Source: Gammaproteobacteria bacterium (GTDB lineage: Bacteria > Pseudomonadota > Gammaproteobacteria > UBA6429 > Thiohalophilaceae). From it: DNA of 13,563 bases. Of the stretch, positions 1 to 6,573 are shown in pieces (positions within the stretch are counted from its first letter, which is position 1; every line of letters starts with the position of its first letter). The stretch lies in the NCBI GenBank assembly GCA_003233255.1, contig QILH01000118.1, positions 1-13,563 of the forward strand, in the 5' to 3' direction. The position numbers were made by a program, and so were the translations under genes. The notes under the pieces are model-generated. The model was not told where the DNA came from. It ran no database searches and was given only the letters and a program-made list of their open reading frames with translations.

Positions 1-264
1 GGCACCGGCCACGCCGACAATGTTGCCGGTGCCGATGGTGGCAGAGAGGGCGGTCATTAAGGCATTAAACGGGCTGATTTCACCTTCGGTATCGTCGTTT
101 TTGCGGCCCTGCCAGAGTGATTTAAAGGCGGTGCCCATTCTACGCAATGGCATGAAACGCAGGCCGATCATCAGAAACAGGCCGGTGCCGACCAGCAGGA
201 TCAGGGTGATCGGCCCCCAGACGATCGCGTCAATGTTTTTCAGGATGGCGGTGAGCGATTCCAT
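1..264 (-). CDS. Sodium:alanine (AGCS family) symporter, N-terminal fragment
   Basis: Inner-membrane secondary transporter that would import alanine or glycine with sodium. Only the first 88 codons are in the window, and the gene runs off the left edge. The fragment begins MESLTAILKN, has one hydrophobic segment at about residues 13-36, and then a polar stretch leading to the family's conserved SATIGTGNIVGVAGA region at residues 74-88. The ATG at 264 is chosen because a GGAG Shine-Dalgarno sequence lies 7 bases upstream and because the known family starts just before this helix. It is transcribed away from ampD and shares the 265-380 intergenic region with it. The fragment appears richer in G+C than the sortase genes to the right. 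The family call is firm; the exact substrate (alanine, glycine or another small amino acid) cannot be told. Confidence 0.88.
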   Translation of the reverse strand, partial: MESLTAILKNIDAIVWGPITLILLVGTGLFLMIGLRFMPLRRMGTAFKSLWQGRKNDDTEGEISPFNALMTALSATIGTGNIVGVAGA

Positions 265-322
265 TGAGACTCCGGTTATTTTGTAATTATTATTCTATCC
301 AGCACGAATTTTTGAACGGTGC

Positions 323-350
323 TTGCTAAGTTAATACTTGTCGGCATAAT
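323..350 (+). promoter_or_regulatory. Candidate sigma70 promoter for ampD
   Basis: TTGCTA (323-328) and CATAAT (345-350) are separated by 16 bases and would start transcription near 357, about 24 bases before the ampD ATG. This is the best match in the 116-base gap between the divergent symporter gene and ampD. No operator or riboswitch-like structure is apparent in the gap. Judged by eye only. Confidence 0.4.
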
Positions 351-380
351 AGCAAAGAATGTTCATCCGGCGAGTCCTTA

Positions 381-947
381 ATGAGTTTCAAGATCGATCA
401 CCCCACGTCGTTATTATTAGATTGCCCGTATATTCCATCGCCAAATCATAATGACCGACCGCATGCAGACGATATTTCCCTGATCGTGGTGCATGGTATT
501 AGCCTGCCTGCCGGGCACTTTGGGGGCCCTCATATCGAACAATTCTTCACCAACCGTCTGGATGTGCGGGATCATGAGTCGTTTAAGGATATCGTGCACT
601 TGAGGGTATCCAGCCATCTTTTGGTTCGCCGTGATGGGCAGGTGATTCAGTTTGTACCCTTTGACAAGCGCGCCTGGCATGCCGGTGTATCCCGCTACGA
701 GGGACGTGAAAATTGTAATGACTTTTCGATCGGAATCGAGCTGGAAGGAACTGATGAGCTGGCATATGAAGACCCGCAATACCAGCAGTTAAGTGCGCTG
801 ATTAAGGTATTGTTAAAGCATTACCCGACACTTGGCCGTGAGCACATTGCTGGCCACAGCGATATCGCGCCCGGACGCAAAACCGACCCCGGCCCGGCCT
901 TCGATTGGGCAAAATTGGCCCATGTACTTGATGGCCGTTTAGGATAA
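381..947 (+). CDS. ampD: 1,6-anhydro-N-acetylmuramyl-L-alanine amidase AmpD
   Basis: Cytoplasmic zinc amidase that removes the peptide from anhydromuropeptides during peptidoglycan recycling. In many gammaproteobacteria it thereby keeps AmpR-controlled beta-lactamase off. The 188-residue protein is one amidase_2 domain and matches the usual AmpD length (about 183-190). By alignment from memory to Citrobacter AmpD, the zinc ligands are H38 (in VVHG), H159 (in GHSDIAPG) and D169 (in KTDPGPAFDW); E120 and K167 are the catalytic pair. There is no signal peptide, which fits the cytoplasmic AmpD rather than the lipoprotein AmiD or periplasmic paralogues. The ATG at 381 is the first in frame and gives a family-typical N-terminus; the ribosome binding site is weak. 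ampE follows after 36 bases, the classical ampDE arrangement. No ampR or ampC gene is visible in the window. Confidence 0.96.
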   Translation: MSFKIDHPTSLLLDCPYIPSPNHNDRPHADDISLIVVHGISLPAGHFGGPHIEQFFTNRLDVRDHESFKDIVHLRVSSHLLVRRDGQVIQFVPFDKRAWHAGVSRYEGRENCNDFSIGIELEGTDELAYEDPQYQQLSALIKVLLKHYPTLGREHIAGHSDIAPGRKTDPGPAFDWAKLAHVLDGRLG

Positions 948-983
948 ACTAATAGAGTAGCCACGGGAAAGGGATCCCATATC

Positions 984-1847
984 GTGATATTTTTCATCGC
1001 CATTATTGCCGCTATTGCCATTGAACTGAGTTTTCGTCGTATAGAACAGTGGCGCGGGTTTGCCTGGTTCACTCAGTTTACCGATTGGGTTGTTCATCGA
1101 TTCGACTCGAGCAGCGTGCGTGATGGGCCCGTTGTTGTGCTTGCCATTCTGGCGCCATTACTCTTTGCTATCTGGCTGGTCTCGGCGATGCTCGGCGGTG
1201 TCTGGAATTTATTTGATTTTGTATTCTCGGTGCTGGTGCTGGTGTTGTCATTGGGGCCAGCGGATCCTCTTCGTCAGACCCAGGATTACCTGGATGCATT
1301 ACAGAACGATGATGGCGAGGCGGCCAAATCGCATGCGAGTAGTTTACTGGGTCGCGAGGCCGATGAGAATCCGGTGCTGGTGGCTGAACATGTTAAGCAA
1401 AGCCTGTTGATCAAAATCTGTAGTAGCATCATCGGTGTGTTTATCTGGTTTATTGTGCTTGGGCCGATCGGTGCCGCCATGTTTCGTTTTTCCTGTTTAT
1501 TAAAAGAACGTTACGACGATGTGCAGACCGGTTTCGCCAAATCGGTTAAGGATCTCTATAATATACTGATGTGGGTTCCGGCGCGGATAACGGTATTGTG
1601 TTTTGCTATTATTGGTAATTTCGTTGATGTTATTCAATCGCTACAAAAAGTATCAGATCTATGGCAAGCGGATAGTGATGCCTTATTAAGTGAAACGGGC
1701 GTCGGGGCGTTACATGAACCTGATTTGAGCGATGACGATACGGTCAATAAAAAACACGTTCACGATTGTCTGTTGTTAGCAAAACGTACCCTCCTGGCTT
1801 TTTTAACCTTCCTGGCGATTTTTGTCATCGTCAGCTGGATCTTTTGA
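984..1847 (+). CDS. ampE: Inner-membrane protein AmpE (regulatory signalling modulator)
   Basis: Polytopic inner-membrane protein of the AmpE/CobD-like group, classically encoded with AmpD. Its biochemical role is still unclear, though it has been proposed as a sensor or transducer. The 287 residues match the usual 284 or so. Hydrophobic segments lie at about 1-14, 48-70, 74-91, 139-165 and 268-287, with a soluble stretch (about 95-135) between the third and fourth. The start is a GTG at 984, preceded by a purine-rich GGGAAAGGG stretch (964-972), so the N-terminus enters the membrane directly as in other AmpE proteins. It lies 36 bases after ampD and 9 bases before cobU, so it is very likely cotranscribed with both. 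Distant similarity between AmpE and the CobD/CbiB family of cobalamin synthesis could confuse automatic annotation next to cob genes, but pairing with ampD decides for AmpE. Confidence 0.9.
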   Translation: MIFFIAIIAAIAIELSFRRIEQWRGFAWFTQFTDWVVHRFDSSSVRDGPVVVLAILAPLLFAIWLVSAMLGGVWNLFDFVFSVLVLVLSLGPADPLRQTQDYLDALQNDDGEAAKSHASSLLGREADENPVLVAEHVKQSLLIKICSSIIGVFIWFIVLGPIGAAMFRFSCLLKERYDDVQTGFAKSVKDLYNILMWVPARITVLCFAIIGNFVDVIQSLQKVSDLWQADSDALLSETGVGALHEPDLSDDDTVNKKHVHDCLLLAKRTLLAFLTFLAIFVIVSWIF

Positions 1848-1856
1848 TTTAAATTA

Positions 1857-2363
1857 ATGTTAGAACTGGTGATAGGCGGCGCTCGCTCAGGGAAGAGTGC
1901 CTATGCGGAACAATGTGCAACCGACAGTAAGCTTCCGGTTTTCTATATCGCAACGGCCACGGCCGGCGATACAGAAATGCAACGGCGCATCGCGTTTCAC
2001 AGGAATAATCGACCGCAGGACTGGCATACCCTCGAAGAGCCTGTTTGTCTGGGCAACGCCATTACCGATCTCACCGATGTATTTGTAATCGTGGATTGCC
2101 TGACCCTGTGGATGACCAATATCCTTGCTCTGGAATTAACTCGGTATGAAAAAGAAATAACGAGTTTTTTGTGCGCCGTAGATAAATTAGAAACCCCCGT
2201 CATTTTTGTTACCAACGAAACGGGAATGGGTGTGGTGCCTTTGGGTGAAGAAACCCGACGGTTTATTGACGAGACAGGCCGACTCCATCAGCGTTTAGCA
2301 AAGCGATGTCACCGTGTTACCCAAATGATAGCTGGAATCGAGAATAGAATAAAAGATGAATGA
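1857..2363 (+). CDS. cobU: Adenosylcobinamide kinase / adenosylcobinamide-phosphate guanylyltransferase CobU
   Basis: Bifunctional cytoplasmic enzyme of cobalamin nucleotide-loop assembly. It phosphorylates adenosylcobinamide and then transfers GMP from GTP to give adenosylcobinamide-GDP, the substrate of CobS. The 168-residue protein opens with a P-loop, GGARSGKS, at residues 7-14. H48 in the FHRNNRP motif matches the histidine that becomes guanylylated in Salmonella CobU. D80 in VIVDCLTLW is the Walker-B-like site, and NETGMGVVP (120-128) and RRFIDETGRLHQ (134-145) are family motifs. No good Shine-Dalgarno precedes the ATG at 1857, only 9 bases after the ampE stop, so translation may be coupled to ampE. 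It overlaps cobT by 8 bases. The C-terminus ends shortly after AGIENRIKDE, without the GxPL-type ending seen in many homologues. Confidence 0.95.
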   Translation: MLELVIGGARSGKSAYAEQCATDSKLPVFYIATATAGDTEMQRRIAFHRNNRPQDWHTLEEPVCLGNAITDLTDVFVIVDCLTLWMTNILALELTRYEKEITSFLCAVDKLETPVIFVTNETGMGVVPLGEETRRFIDETGRLHQRLAKRCHRVTQMIAGIENRIKDE

Positions 2364-3441
2364 AAAATTAAACTGGCTGAACGACGCAGTCAAATCCTGG
2401 AATCAGGAAAGTTTACAGGCCGCACAGGCGCATCAGGCTCAATTAACCAAACCACCTGGTGCATTAGGTTTACTAGAAGATCTGGCGGTAAATTTTGCTG
2501 CAATGCAGGGAGTGATGAAACCAGAACTGGATAACATCAATATTTGCATCTTTGCGGGGGATCATGGGATCACTGAGGAAAATATCAGTGCTTTTCCGCA
2601 GGCGGTAACGGCCCAGATGGTGGAAAATTTTGTGCATGGTGGTGCTGCCATCAGCGTATTAGCGGAGCAGTTAAATGCTCGCCTGGTCGTGGTGGATGTA
2701 GGTGTTAATGCGGAAACGAGTTCGTCGACAAAGGTTGTAAACAAACGGATTGTCGCCGGAACTAAAAATTTTTCACACCAGGCCGCGATGTCCGAGACCG
2801 AACTCTCTTCTGCGCTTAAGGTGGGTTATGAACTCGCCGAACAAACTATAAATAATAACGGCCAGTTATTTATTGGTGGCGAGATGGGTATCGGTAACAC
2901 CTCCAGCGCAACGGCTTTGGCGGCTGCCGAGCTGGGTCTTCCCGTAGCCCAGCTTGTTGGGCCCGGTACCGGCCTGGATGTCGAAGGGGTTACACATAAG
3001 TGTCAGGTGATCGAGCACGCTTTGAAAAAGCACCGCGCCGAAACCAGAAGTAGTTTAACCCGCTTACAGTATTTTGCCGGTGTCGAAATTGTTGCTTTGG
3101 TGGGGGCGTATATACGCTGTGCTCAAACGGGCATTCCGGTATTGATCGATGGGTTTATTGCTACGGTCGCCGCTTTATACGCTCGGTCAATCAAGCCGCA
3201 AACGGCTAACTGGTTTATCTATGCACATCAGTCGCAGGAACCAGGTCATCAGCATGTTTTATCCGCGTTAAAGGCACAACCGTTACTGGATCTTGGTATG
3301 CGCCTGGGTGAAGGCAGCGGGGCAGCGATGGCAGTTTCTATTATAAAACATGCAATTGCCTTACATAATAATATGGCGACCTTCGAGCAGGCCGGGGTGG
3401 CTAAGCAAGCTGATAAAAATACAGTTTTGGAAATAACATGA
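2356..3441 (+). CDS. cobT: Nicotinate-nucleotide--dimethylbenzimidazole phosphoribosyltransferase CobT
   Basis: Makes alpha-ribazole phosphate from nicotinate mononucleotide and 5,6-dimethylbenzimidazole (or another lower-ligand base), supplying the lower ligand for B12. The protein has 361 residues against about 350-360 in the family. Visible signatures are TKPPGALGLLEDLA (31-44), FAGDHGI (67-72), the MGIGNTSSA block in mid-protein, and LGMRLGEGSGAA near the C-terminus. In that last motif E319 corresponds to the catalytic base Glu317 of the Salmonella enzyme. The ATG at 2356 lies inside the end of cobU (8-base overlap), and the stop overlaps the cobC start as ATGA, both signs of translational coupling. 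The protein is complete, with no key residue missing. Confidence 0.96.
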   Translation: MNEKLNWLNDAVKSWNQESLQAAQAHQAQLTKPPGALGLLEDLAVNFAAMQGVMKPELDNINICIFAGDHGITEENISAFPQAVTAQMVENFVHGGAAISVLAEQLNARLVVVDVGVNAETSSSTKVVNKRIVAGTKNFSHQAAMSETELSSALKVGYELAEQTINNNGQLFIGGEMGIGNTSSATALAAAELGLPVAQLVGPGTGLDVEGVTHKCQVIEHALKKHRAETRSSLTRLQYFAGVEIVALVGAYIRCAQTGIPVLIDGFIATVAALYARSIKPQTANWFIYAHQSQEPGHQHVLSALKAQPLLDLGMRLGEGSGAAMAVSIIKHAIALHNNMATFEQAGVAKQADKNTVLEIT

Positions 3442-4037
3442 TAACCACCGTTGATTTGATTCGTCACGGCGAACCGGTAGGCGGACGCAAATACCGTGGT
3501 CAGCAAGACGATCCCTTAAGTGAAAAAGGCTGGCAGCAAATGCGCAACGCGGTAGCGGATCATTGTCCGTGGGATATTATTATTACCTCACCATTATCCC
3601 GTTGTGCCGAGTTTGCATCTGAATTGTCAGAACGTCATCAGCGCATTTTAAAATTTGAGCCGCAATTTAAAGAAATTGGCTTTGGCGACTGGGAAGGTAA
3701 AACCGCGAAAGATATTCAGACTGAAACGCCAGGTGCGCTTGAGTCCTTTTGGCGTGACCCCATTAACGAAAAACCTCCCGGTGCGGAACCCTTACCTGAA
3801 TTCCAGAAACGAATAGAATCGGCCTGGAATAAATTACTGGATCATTATAAAGGTCAAAACATCTTAGTGGTATGTCATGCTGGGGTGATTCGTATGTCGA
3901 TGCAATATGTCCTTGGCATGCCGCTTGAACATGTGTTTCGAATTAATGTTGCCAATGCCGGTATCACGCGCATGAAGATCGATCACACCAGCGAGAAAAA
4001 TTATCCTCAGCTTGTTTTTCATCACGGCCAGTTATAA
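3438..4037 (+). CDS. cobC: Histidine phosphatase, probable alpha-ribazole phosphatase CobC
   Basis: A 199-residue histidine phosphatase (phosphoglycerate-mutase-like branch) predicted to remove the phosphate from alpha-ribazole-5'-phosphate, or from adenosylcobalamin phosphate, at the end of nucleotide-loop assembly. The nucleophile is H10 in LIRHGEP (R9-H10-G11). The other active-site residues visible are R55 (SPLSRC), E79 (FKEIGFGDWEG) and the second histidine H147 in VVCHAGVIR. The family alone is broad in substrate; the CobC call rests on the position between cobT and cobS, with a 4-base ATGA overlap upstream and a 1-base TAATG overlap downstream. There is no signal peptide. Confidence 0.88.
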   Translation: MITTVDLIRHGEPVGGRKYRGQQDDPLSEKGWQQMRNAVADHCPWDIIITSPLSRCAEFASELSERHQRILKFEPQFKEIGFGDWEGKTAKDIQTETPGALESFWRDPINEKPPGAEPLPEFQKRIESAWNKLLDHYKGQNILVVCHAGVIRMSMQYVLGMPLEHVFRINVANAGITRMKIDHTSEKNYPQLVFHHGQL

Positions 4038-4807
4038 TGCCGAGCTGGAAAACTAACTGGTGGGCTTTGATTAGCGCTATCCGCTTTCTAACTATCATTC
4101 CCGTTCCAATAAGCTGGCCAAAAGAGCAGGATATTCAGCCAATCCAGGCCGGTTCGTTGGTATTTTATCCGTTGGTTGGACTATTGATTGGTTTTACTCT
4201 GCTAACGATTAACATGTTCGTGACGATTTTTTCGGACGGGATTAGTGCCATCATTCTATTAACCGCCTGGGTCTTAGTGACCGGCGCTTTACATCTGGAT
4301 GGACTGGCGGATAGTGCCGACGCCTGGTTAGGAGGGCATGGCAACAAAGAAAAGACCTTGCTCATTTTACAGGATACCCATTGCGGTGTAGCGGCCGTTG
4401 TGGCCGTGGTGCTGATATTGCTGTTTAAATTAATCTTACTCGCAGAGTTAAATACAAATTTAGTCATAGCCTTGTTACTGTCGCCAGTGATTGCTCGCAC
4501 TGCGGTGATGGGCTTGTTGGTGAGCACGCCCTATGTTCGTGAAAATGGGATAGCATCGGCAATGATGTCATCATTGCCAATAAAGCCAATATGGATTTCT
4601 ATACTTATCATTTCGGCGTTAATTATTATCTGGCTTGGATGGAATGGCATGGTTATCGTAATATCCGTAACTGTGGCGATAATGTTATTCCGATTTATGA
4701 TTAATCGTCGTATTGGCGGTACTACTGGCGATACGGCGGGGGCTTTGATTGAACTAATTGAGGTACTGGTGCTGTTTAATTTTGTTGTTATCGAGCAGTT
4801 ATTATGA
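4037..4807 (+). CDS. cobS: Adenosylcobinamide-GDP ribazoletransferase (cobalamin synthase) CobS
   Basis: Integral membrane enzyme that joins adenosylcobinamide-GDP to alpha-ribazole (or its phosphate), the last joining step of B12 synthesis. The 256 residues match the family (about 247-260) and are mostly membrane segments. The family hallmark LHLDGLADSADAWLGG spans residues 85-100 with acidic residues D88, D92 and D95. A second hallmark, RRIGGTTGDTAGA, lies at 224-236. The conserved stretch usually written MKDSRxG reads LQDTHCG at 111-117; the aspartate and glycine are kept, the lysine is not. The ATG overlaps the cobC stop by one base, and the stop overlaps the btuF start by 4 bases. Confidence 0.94.
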   Translation: MPSWKTNWWALISAIRFLTIIPVPISWPKEQDIQPIQAGSLVFYPLVGLLIGFTLLTINMFVTIFSDGISAIILLTAWVLVTGALHLDGLADSADAWLGGHGNKEKTLLILQDTHCGVAAVVAVVLILLFKLILLAELNTNLVIALLLSPVIARTAVMGLLVSTPYVRENGIASAMMSSLPIKPIWISILIISALIIIWLGWNGMVIVISVTVAIMLFRFMINRRIGGTTGDTAGALIELIEVLVLFNFVVIEQLL

Positions 4808-5730
4808 AAGTTATTTTGTGCGTGAGTCTTATTTTAAGCCTTTTTATATCGGGTGACAGTTTCGCCATCAGGGTTACTGATGATGAAAATAATACCATCG
4901 AACTAAAAAAACTCGCTACTAGAGTTATTACTCTGGCCCCGTCATTAACGGAGATGATATTTACAATCGGCGCAGAAGACAAATTAGTGGCCACAGTTAA
5001 ATCCAGTAATTATCCAGCGGCGGCGAATAAAATAGCTCGAATTGGTGATTATGAACGATTTAATATGGAGACATTGTTATCTTATAAGCCCGATCTTGTT
5101 TTAGCCTGGAGCAGTGGTAATAACCGTCAACAGATAGAAAAAATTAAAAAATTTAATATCCCGGTTTATTTAATCGAGCCCCGTAAACTCGAGGATATTG
5201 CCACAACCCTTCGCAATATAGGAATTCTACTAGGCCAGTCAGAACAGGCAAATCAGGCGGCTGATGATTTTGAATATCGTCTAAAACGGATCAGTGAAGC
5301 GAATAAAAATAAAGATAAGATTAAGGCTTTTTATCAGATATGGCATGATCCGATTTTCACGGTAAATGGTGAACATGTTATTAGTCGAATTATGCAGATG
5401 TGTGGTTTGGTGAATGTCTTTCAAAATGCACGCATCCTGGCGCCTAAAATCACAGAGGAATCGGTCATAGGGAAAAATCCGGAGATCATTATTGCCAGCG
5501 GTATGGCGAATGGGCTGAAGACTGAACAACCTGACTGGCTATCGATTTGGAAAAAGTGGCCCGCTATTTCGGCGGTTGCCAGCGGCAATCTATTTTTTAT
5601 CCATCCTGATCTTATCAATCGCCAGTCGACGCGTATATTAGATGGAGCTGAAAAAATGTGTGAGCAGGCCGATATTGCCAGAAAAAATATGAAACATCAG
5701 AACATAAAAAAAAGGGACCAGACACACTGA
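4804..5730 (+). CDS. btuF: Periplasmic cobalamin-binding protein, BtuF-like ABC transporter component
   Basis: A 308-residue substrate-binding protein of the BtuF/FecB (helical-backbone) type, expected to capture B12 or cobinamide in the periplasm for a BtuCD-type importer. A signal peptide covers residues 1-21, with likely cleavage after SFA; there is no lipobox cysteine. The mature protein starts with VTDDENNTIEL, and ITLAPSLTEMIFTIGAEDKLV (42-62) is the typical first lobe. The second lobe contains YQIWHDPIFTVNGEHVISR (about 177-195), and TRILDGAEKMCE (276-287) is the usual end. The last dozen or so residues (KHQNIKKRDQTH) are basic and are partly encoded by the hairpin at 5706-5781, so this tail may be an acquired extension. 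No btuC or btuD gene is nearby. The neighbouring cobUTCS genes support a cobinamide or cobalamin substrate rather than a siderophore. Confidence 0.88.
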   Translation: MKVILCVSLILSLFISGDSFAIRVTDDENNTIELKKLATRVITLAPSLTEMIFTIGAEDKLVATVKSSNYPAAANKIARIGDYERFNMETLLSYKPDLVLAWSSGNNRQQIEKIKKFNIPVYLIEPRKLEDIATTLRNIGILLGQSEQANQAADDFEYRLKRISEANKNKDKIKAFYQIWHDPIFTVNGEHVISRIMQMCGLVNVFQNARILAPKITEESVIGKNPEIIIASGMANGLKTEQPDWLSIWKKWPAISAVASGNLFFIHPDLINRQSTRILDGAEKMCEQADIARKNMKHQNIKKRDQTH

Positions 5731-5781
5731 TTGGAGAGAACAGGAGGAGGGAACGATCAGTGACGGGTTGTCTAGCCCCTT
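5706..5781 (-). terminator. Intrinsic terminator of the pdsR-pdsS-pdsO arm, overlapping the btuF 3' end
   Basis: An outer arm at 5712-5724 pairs with 5769-5781 (11 of 13 positions), and an inner arm CACTGAT (5725-5731) pairs perfectly with ATCAGTG (5756-5762). The loop is 24 bases, purine-rich on the plus strand. Read on the minus strand, the hairpin sits 13 bases past the pdsO stop and is followed at once by eight T residues (5713 down to 5706), the layout of a rho-independent terminator. On the plus strand there is no T tract, so for btuF it would only act as a 3' stem-loop. The outer arm GGGACCAGACA resembles inverted repeats found with REP/RAYT elements, recalled from general experience and not verified. 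Confidence 0.7.
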
Positions 5782-5794
5782 AAAACAAAGTGTC

Positions 5795-6430
5795 TTATTC
5801 CGCGCTCACCATATTTAGCTCAGTGTATTTAAGTTCAACACGACGGTTCATGCGAGTATGCTCAACATCAAGTAAAGGCTCGCTATTTGCCAGGGCACTG
5901 ATATTAAGCTGTGATTCCTGTACGCCTGCTTCAATTAATATTTTGGCAATCGCATCGGCACGTTTTTTACTGAGATACTCGTTATAAACTTTAGGGCCGT
6001 AATGATCGGTGTGGCCATTAATATTCAGCATAGTTTCTGGGTTATCAATCAGGAACTTTGCATGTTGCATGACGATATTAGTGTCATCTTCTGATAGTTC
6101 TGCTTTATCGAAACTAAACTGAAAATTCACCTGTTCAGGTTTGGCATTTTCGCTGATATCAACATCTGGATAAGGAGTAATGGGATCTGCTGAAGGGCTC
6201 TCCACTTGTATTTCAATTTTTTCCGCATTGACCGATAGCTGTTTCTCTGATGTTCGCTCAACGTTTTCAGGTTTCGCAACGCGCTCAGACTGTTCATTAG
6301 ATGTTGCGCTAACTTGAGGCGTGTGACTTTGTTTGGTGGTATTACCGGCACAACCCACGGTTATAAAGCCTGCTGCTAAAGCCAGTGCGACATTACGAGC
6401 AATTGATTTTTTGTTGAAAGTTACGTTCAT
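5795..6430 (-). CDS. pdsO: Sortase-system OmpA-family lipoprotein (PdsO type)
   Basis: A 211-residue envelope protein predicted to bind peptidoglycan. Residues 1-26 form a signal sequence ending FITVGC, so C27 is a likely lipidation site, although threonine in place of leucine at -3 makes the lipobox atypical. Residues 28-98 are a polar, low-complexity linker. Residues 100-202 form an OmpA-like domain with the peptidoglycan-contact motif NGHTDHYGPKVYN (138-150, D142), R157 in LSKKRADA, and the closing NRRVELKY (195-202). The ATG at 6430 has a good GAGAGGAAAG ribosome binding region just upstream. It lies 143 bases beyond the histidine kinase stop on the same strand and has its own promoter candidate. 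An OmpA-family member is a recognised part of the dedicated sortase gene set, so the PdsO name rests on context. By itself it could be called a Pal/OmpA-like lipoprotein. Confidence 0.85.
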   Translation of the reverse strand: MNVTFNKKSIARNVALALAAGFITVGCAGNTTKQSHTPQVSATSNEQSERVAKPENVERTSEKQLSVNAEKIEIQVESPSADPITPYPDVDISENAKPEQVNFQFSFDKAELSEDDTNIVMQHAKFLIDNPETMLNINGHTDHYGPKVYNEYLSKKRADAIAKILIEAGVQESQLNISALANSEPLLDVEHTRMNRRVELKYTELNMVSAE

Positions 6431-6460
6431 GGTTCTTTCCTCTCTGGTTTATGGCTCTGA

Positions 6461-6490
6461 TGTATACTCAAAACCGTTCAATGTTTACAA
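6461..6490 (-). promoter_or_regulatory. Candidate promoter for pdsO
   Basis: Read on the minus strand, TTGTAA (6490-6485) and TATACA (6466-6461) are 18 bases apart, each matching the sigma70 consensus at 4 of 6 positions. Transcription would start near 6455, about 25 bases before the pdsO start codon. This fits the 143-base gap after pdsS, which is too long for tight coupling. The gap holds no other gene. Confidence 0.38.
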
Positions 6491-6501
6491 CTACAGTAAA
6501 C
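6483..6501. repeat. Inverted repeat GTTTAC-N7-GTAAAC at the pdsO promoter
   Basis: Perfect 6-bp arms (6483-6488 and 6496-6501) separated by 7 bases overlap the -35 element of the candidate pdsO promoter, where a regulator site would be expected. The right arm GTAAAC is followed by TAAACA. A similar GTAAAC followed by GGAAACA occurs at 9603-9615, upstream of the sortase target gene. PdsR binding is a guess. Confidence 0.35.
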
Positions 6502-6573
6502 TAAACAAATATGGCGAGAGCGAAGAACGAAAAGGGTGGTTTAGGGATAGAAAATGACGAATTATGATTTTGT

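Noticed and set aside
417..779. 120-codon minus-strand open frame inside ampD
   Set aside because: It lies wholly antisense to a confidently identified gene and has no recognisable domain.
1700..1856. Possible cobalamin riboswitch ahead of cobU
   Set aside because: The region is ampE coding sequence to within 9 bases of cobU, and no B12-box-like conserved core was seen.
4165..4527. 120-codon minus-strand open frame inside cobS
   Set aside because: Antisense shadow of a well-conserved membrane enzyme with low-complexity translation; no start signal.
5760..5783. GTG-initiated 7-codon reading frame after a very strong GGAGGAGGG sequence
   Set aside because: The purine-rich stretch is the loop of the terminator hairpin, and the frame ends after seven codons inside the hairpin arm; nothing supports translation.
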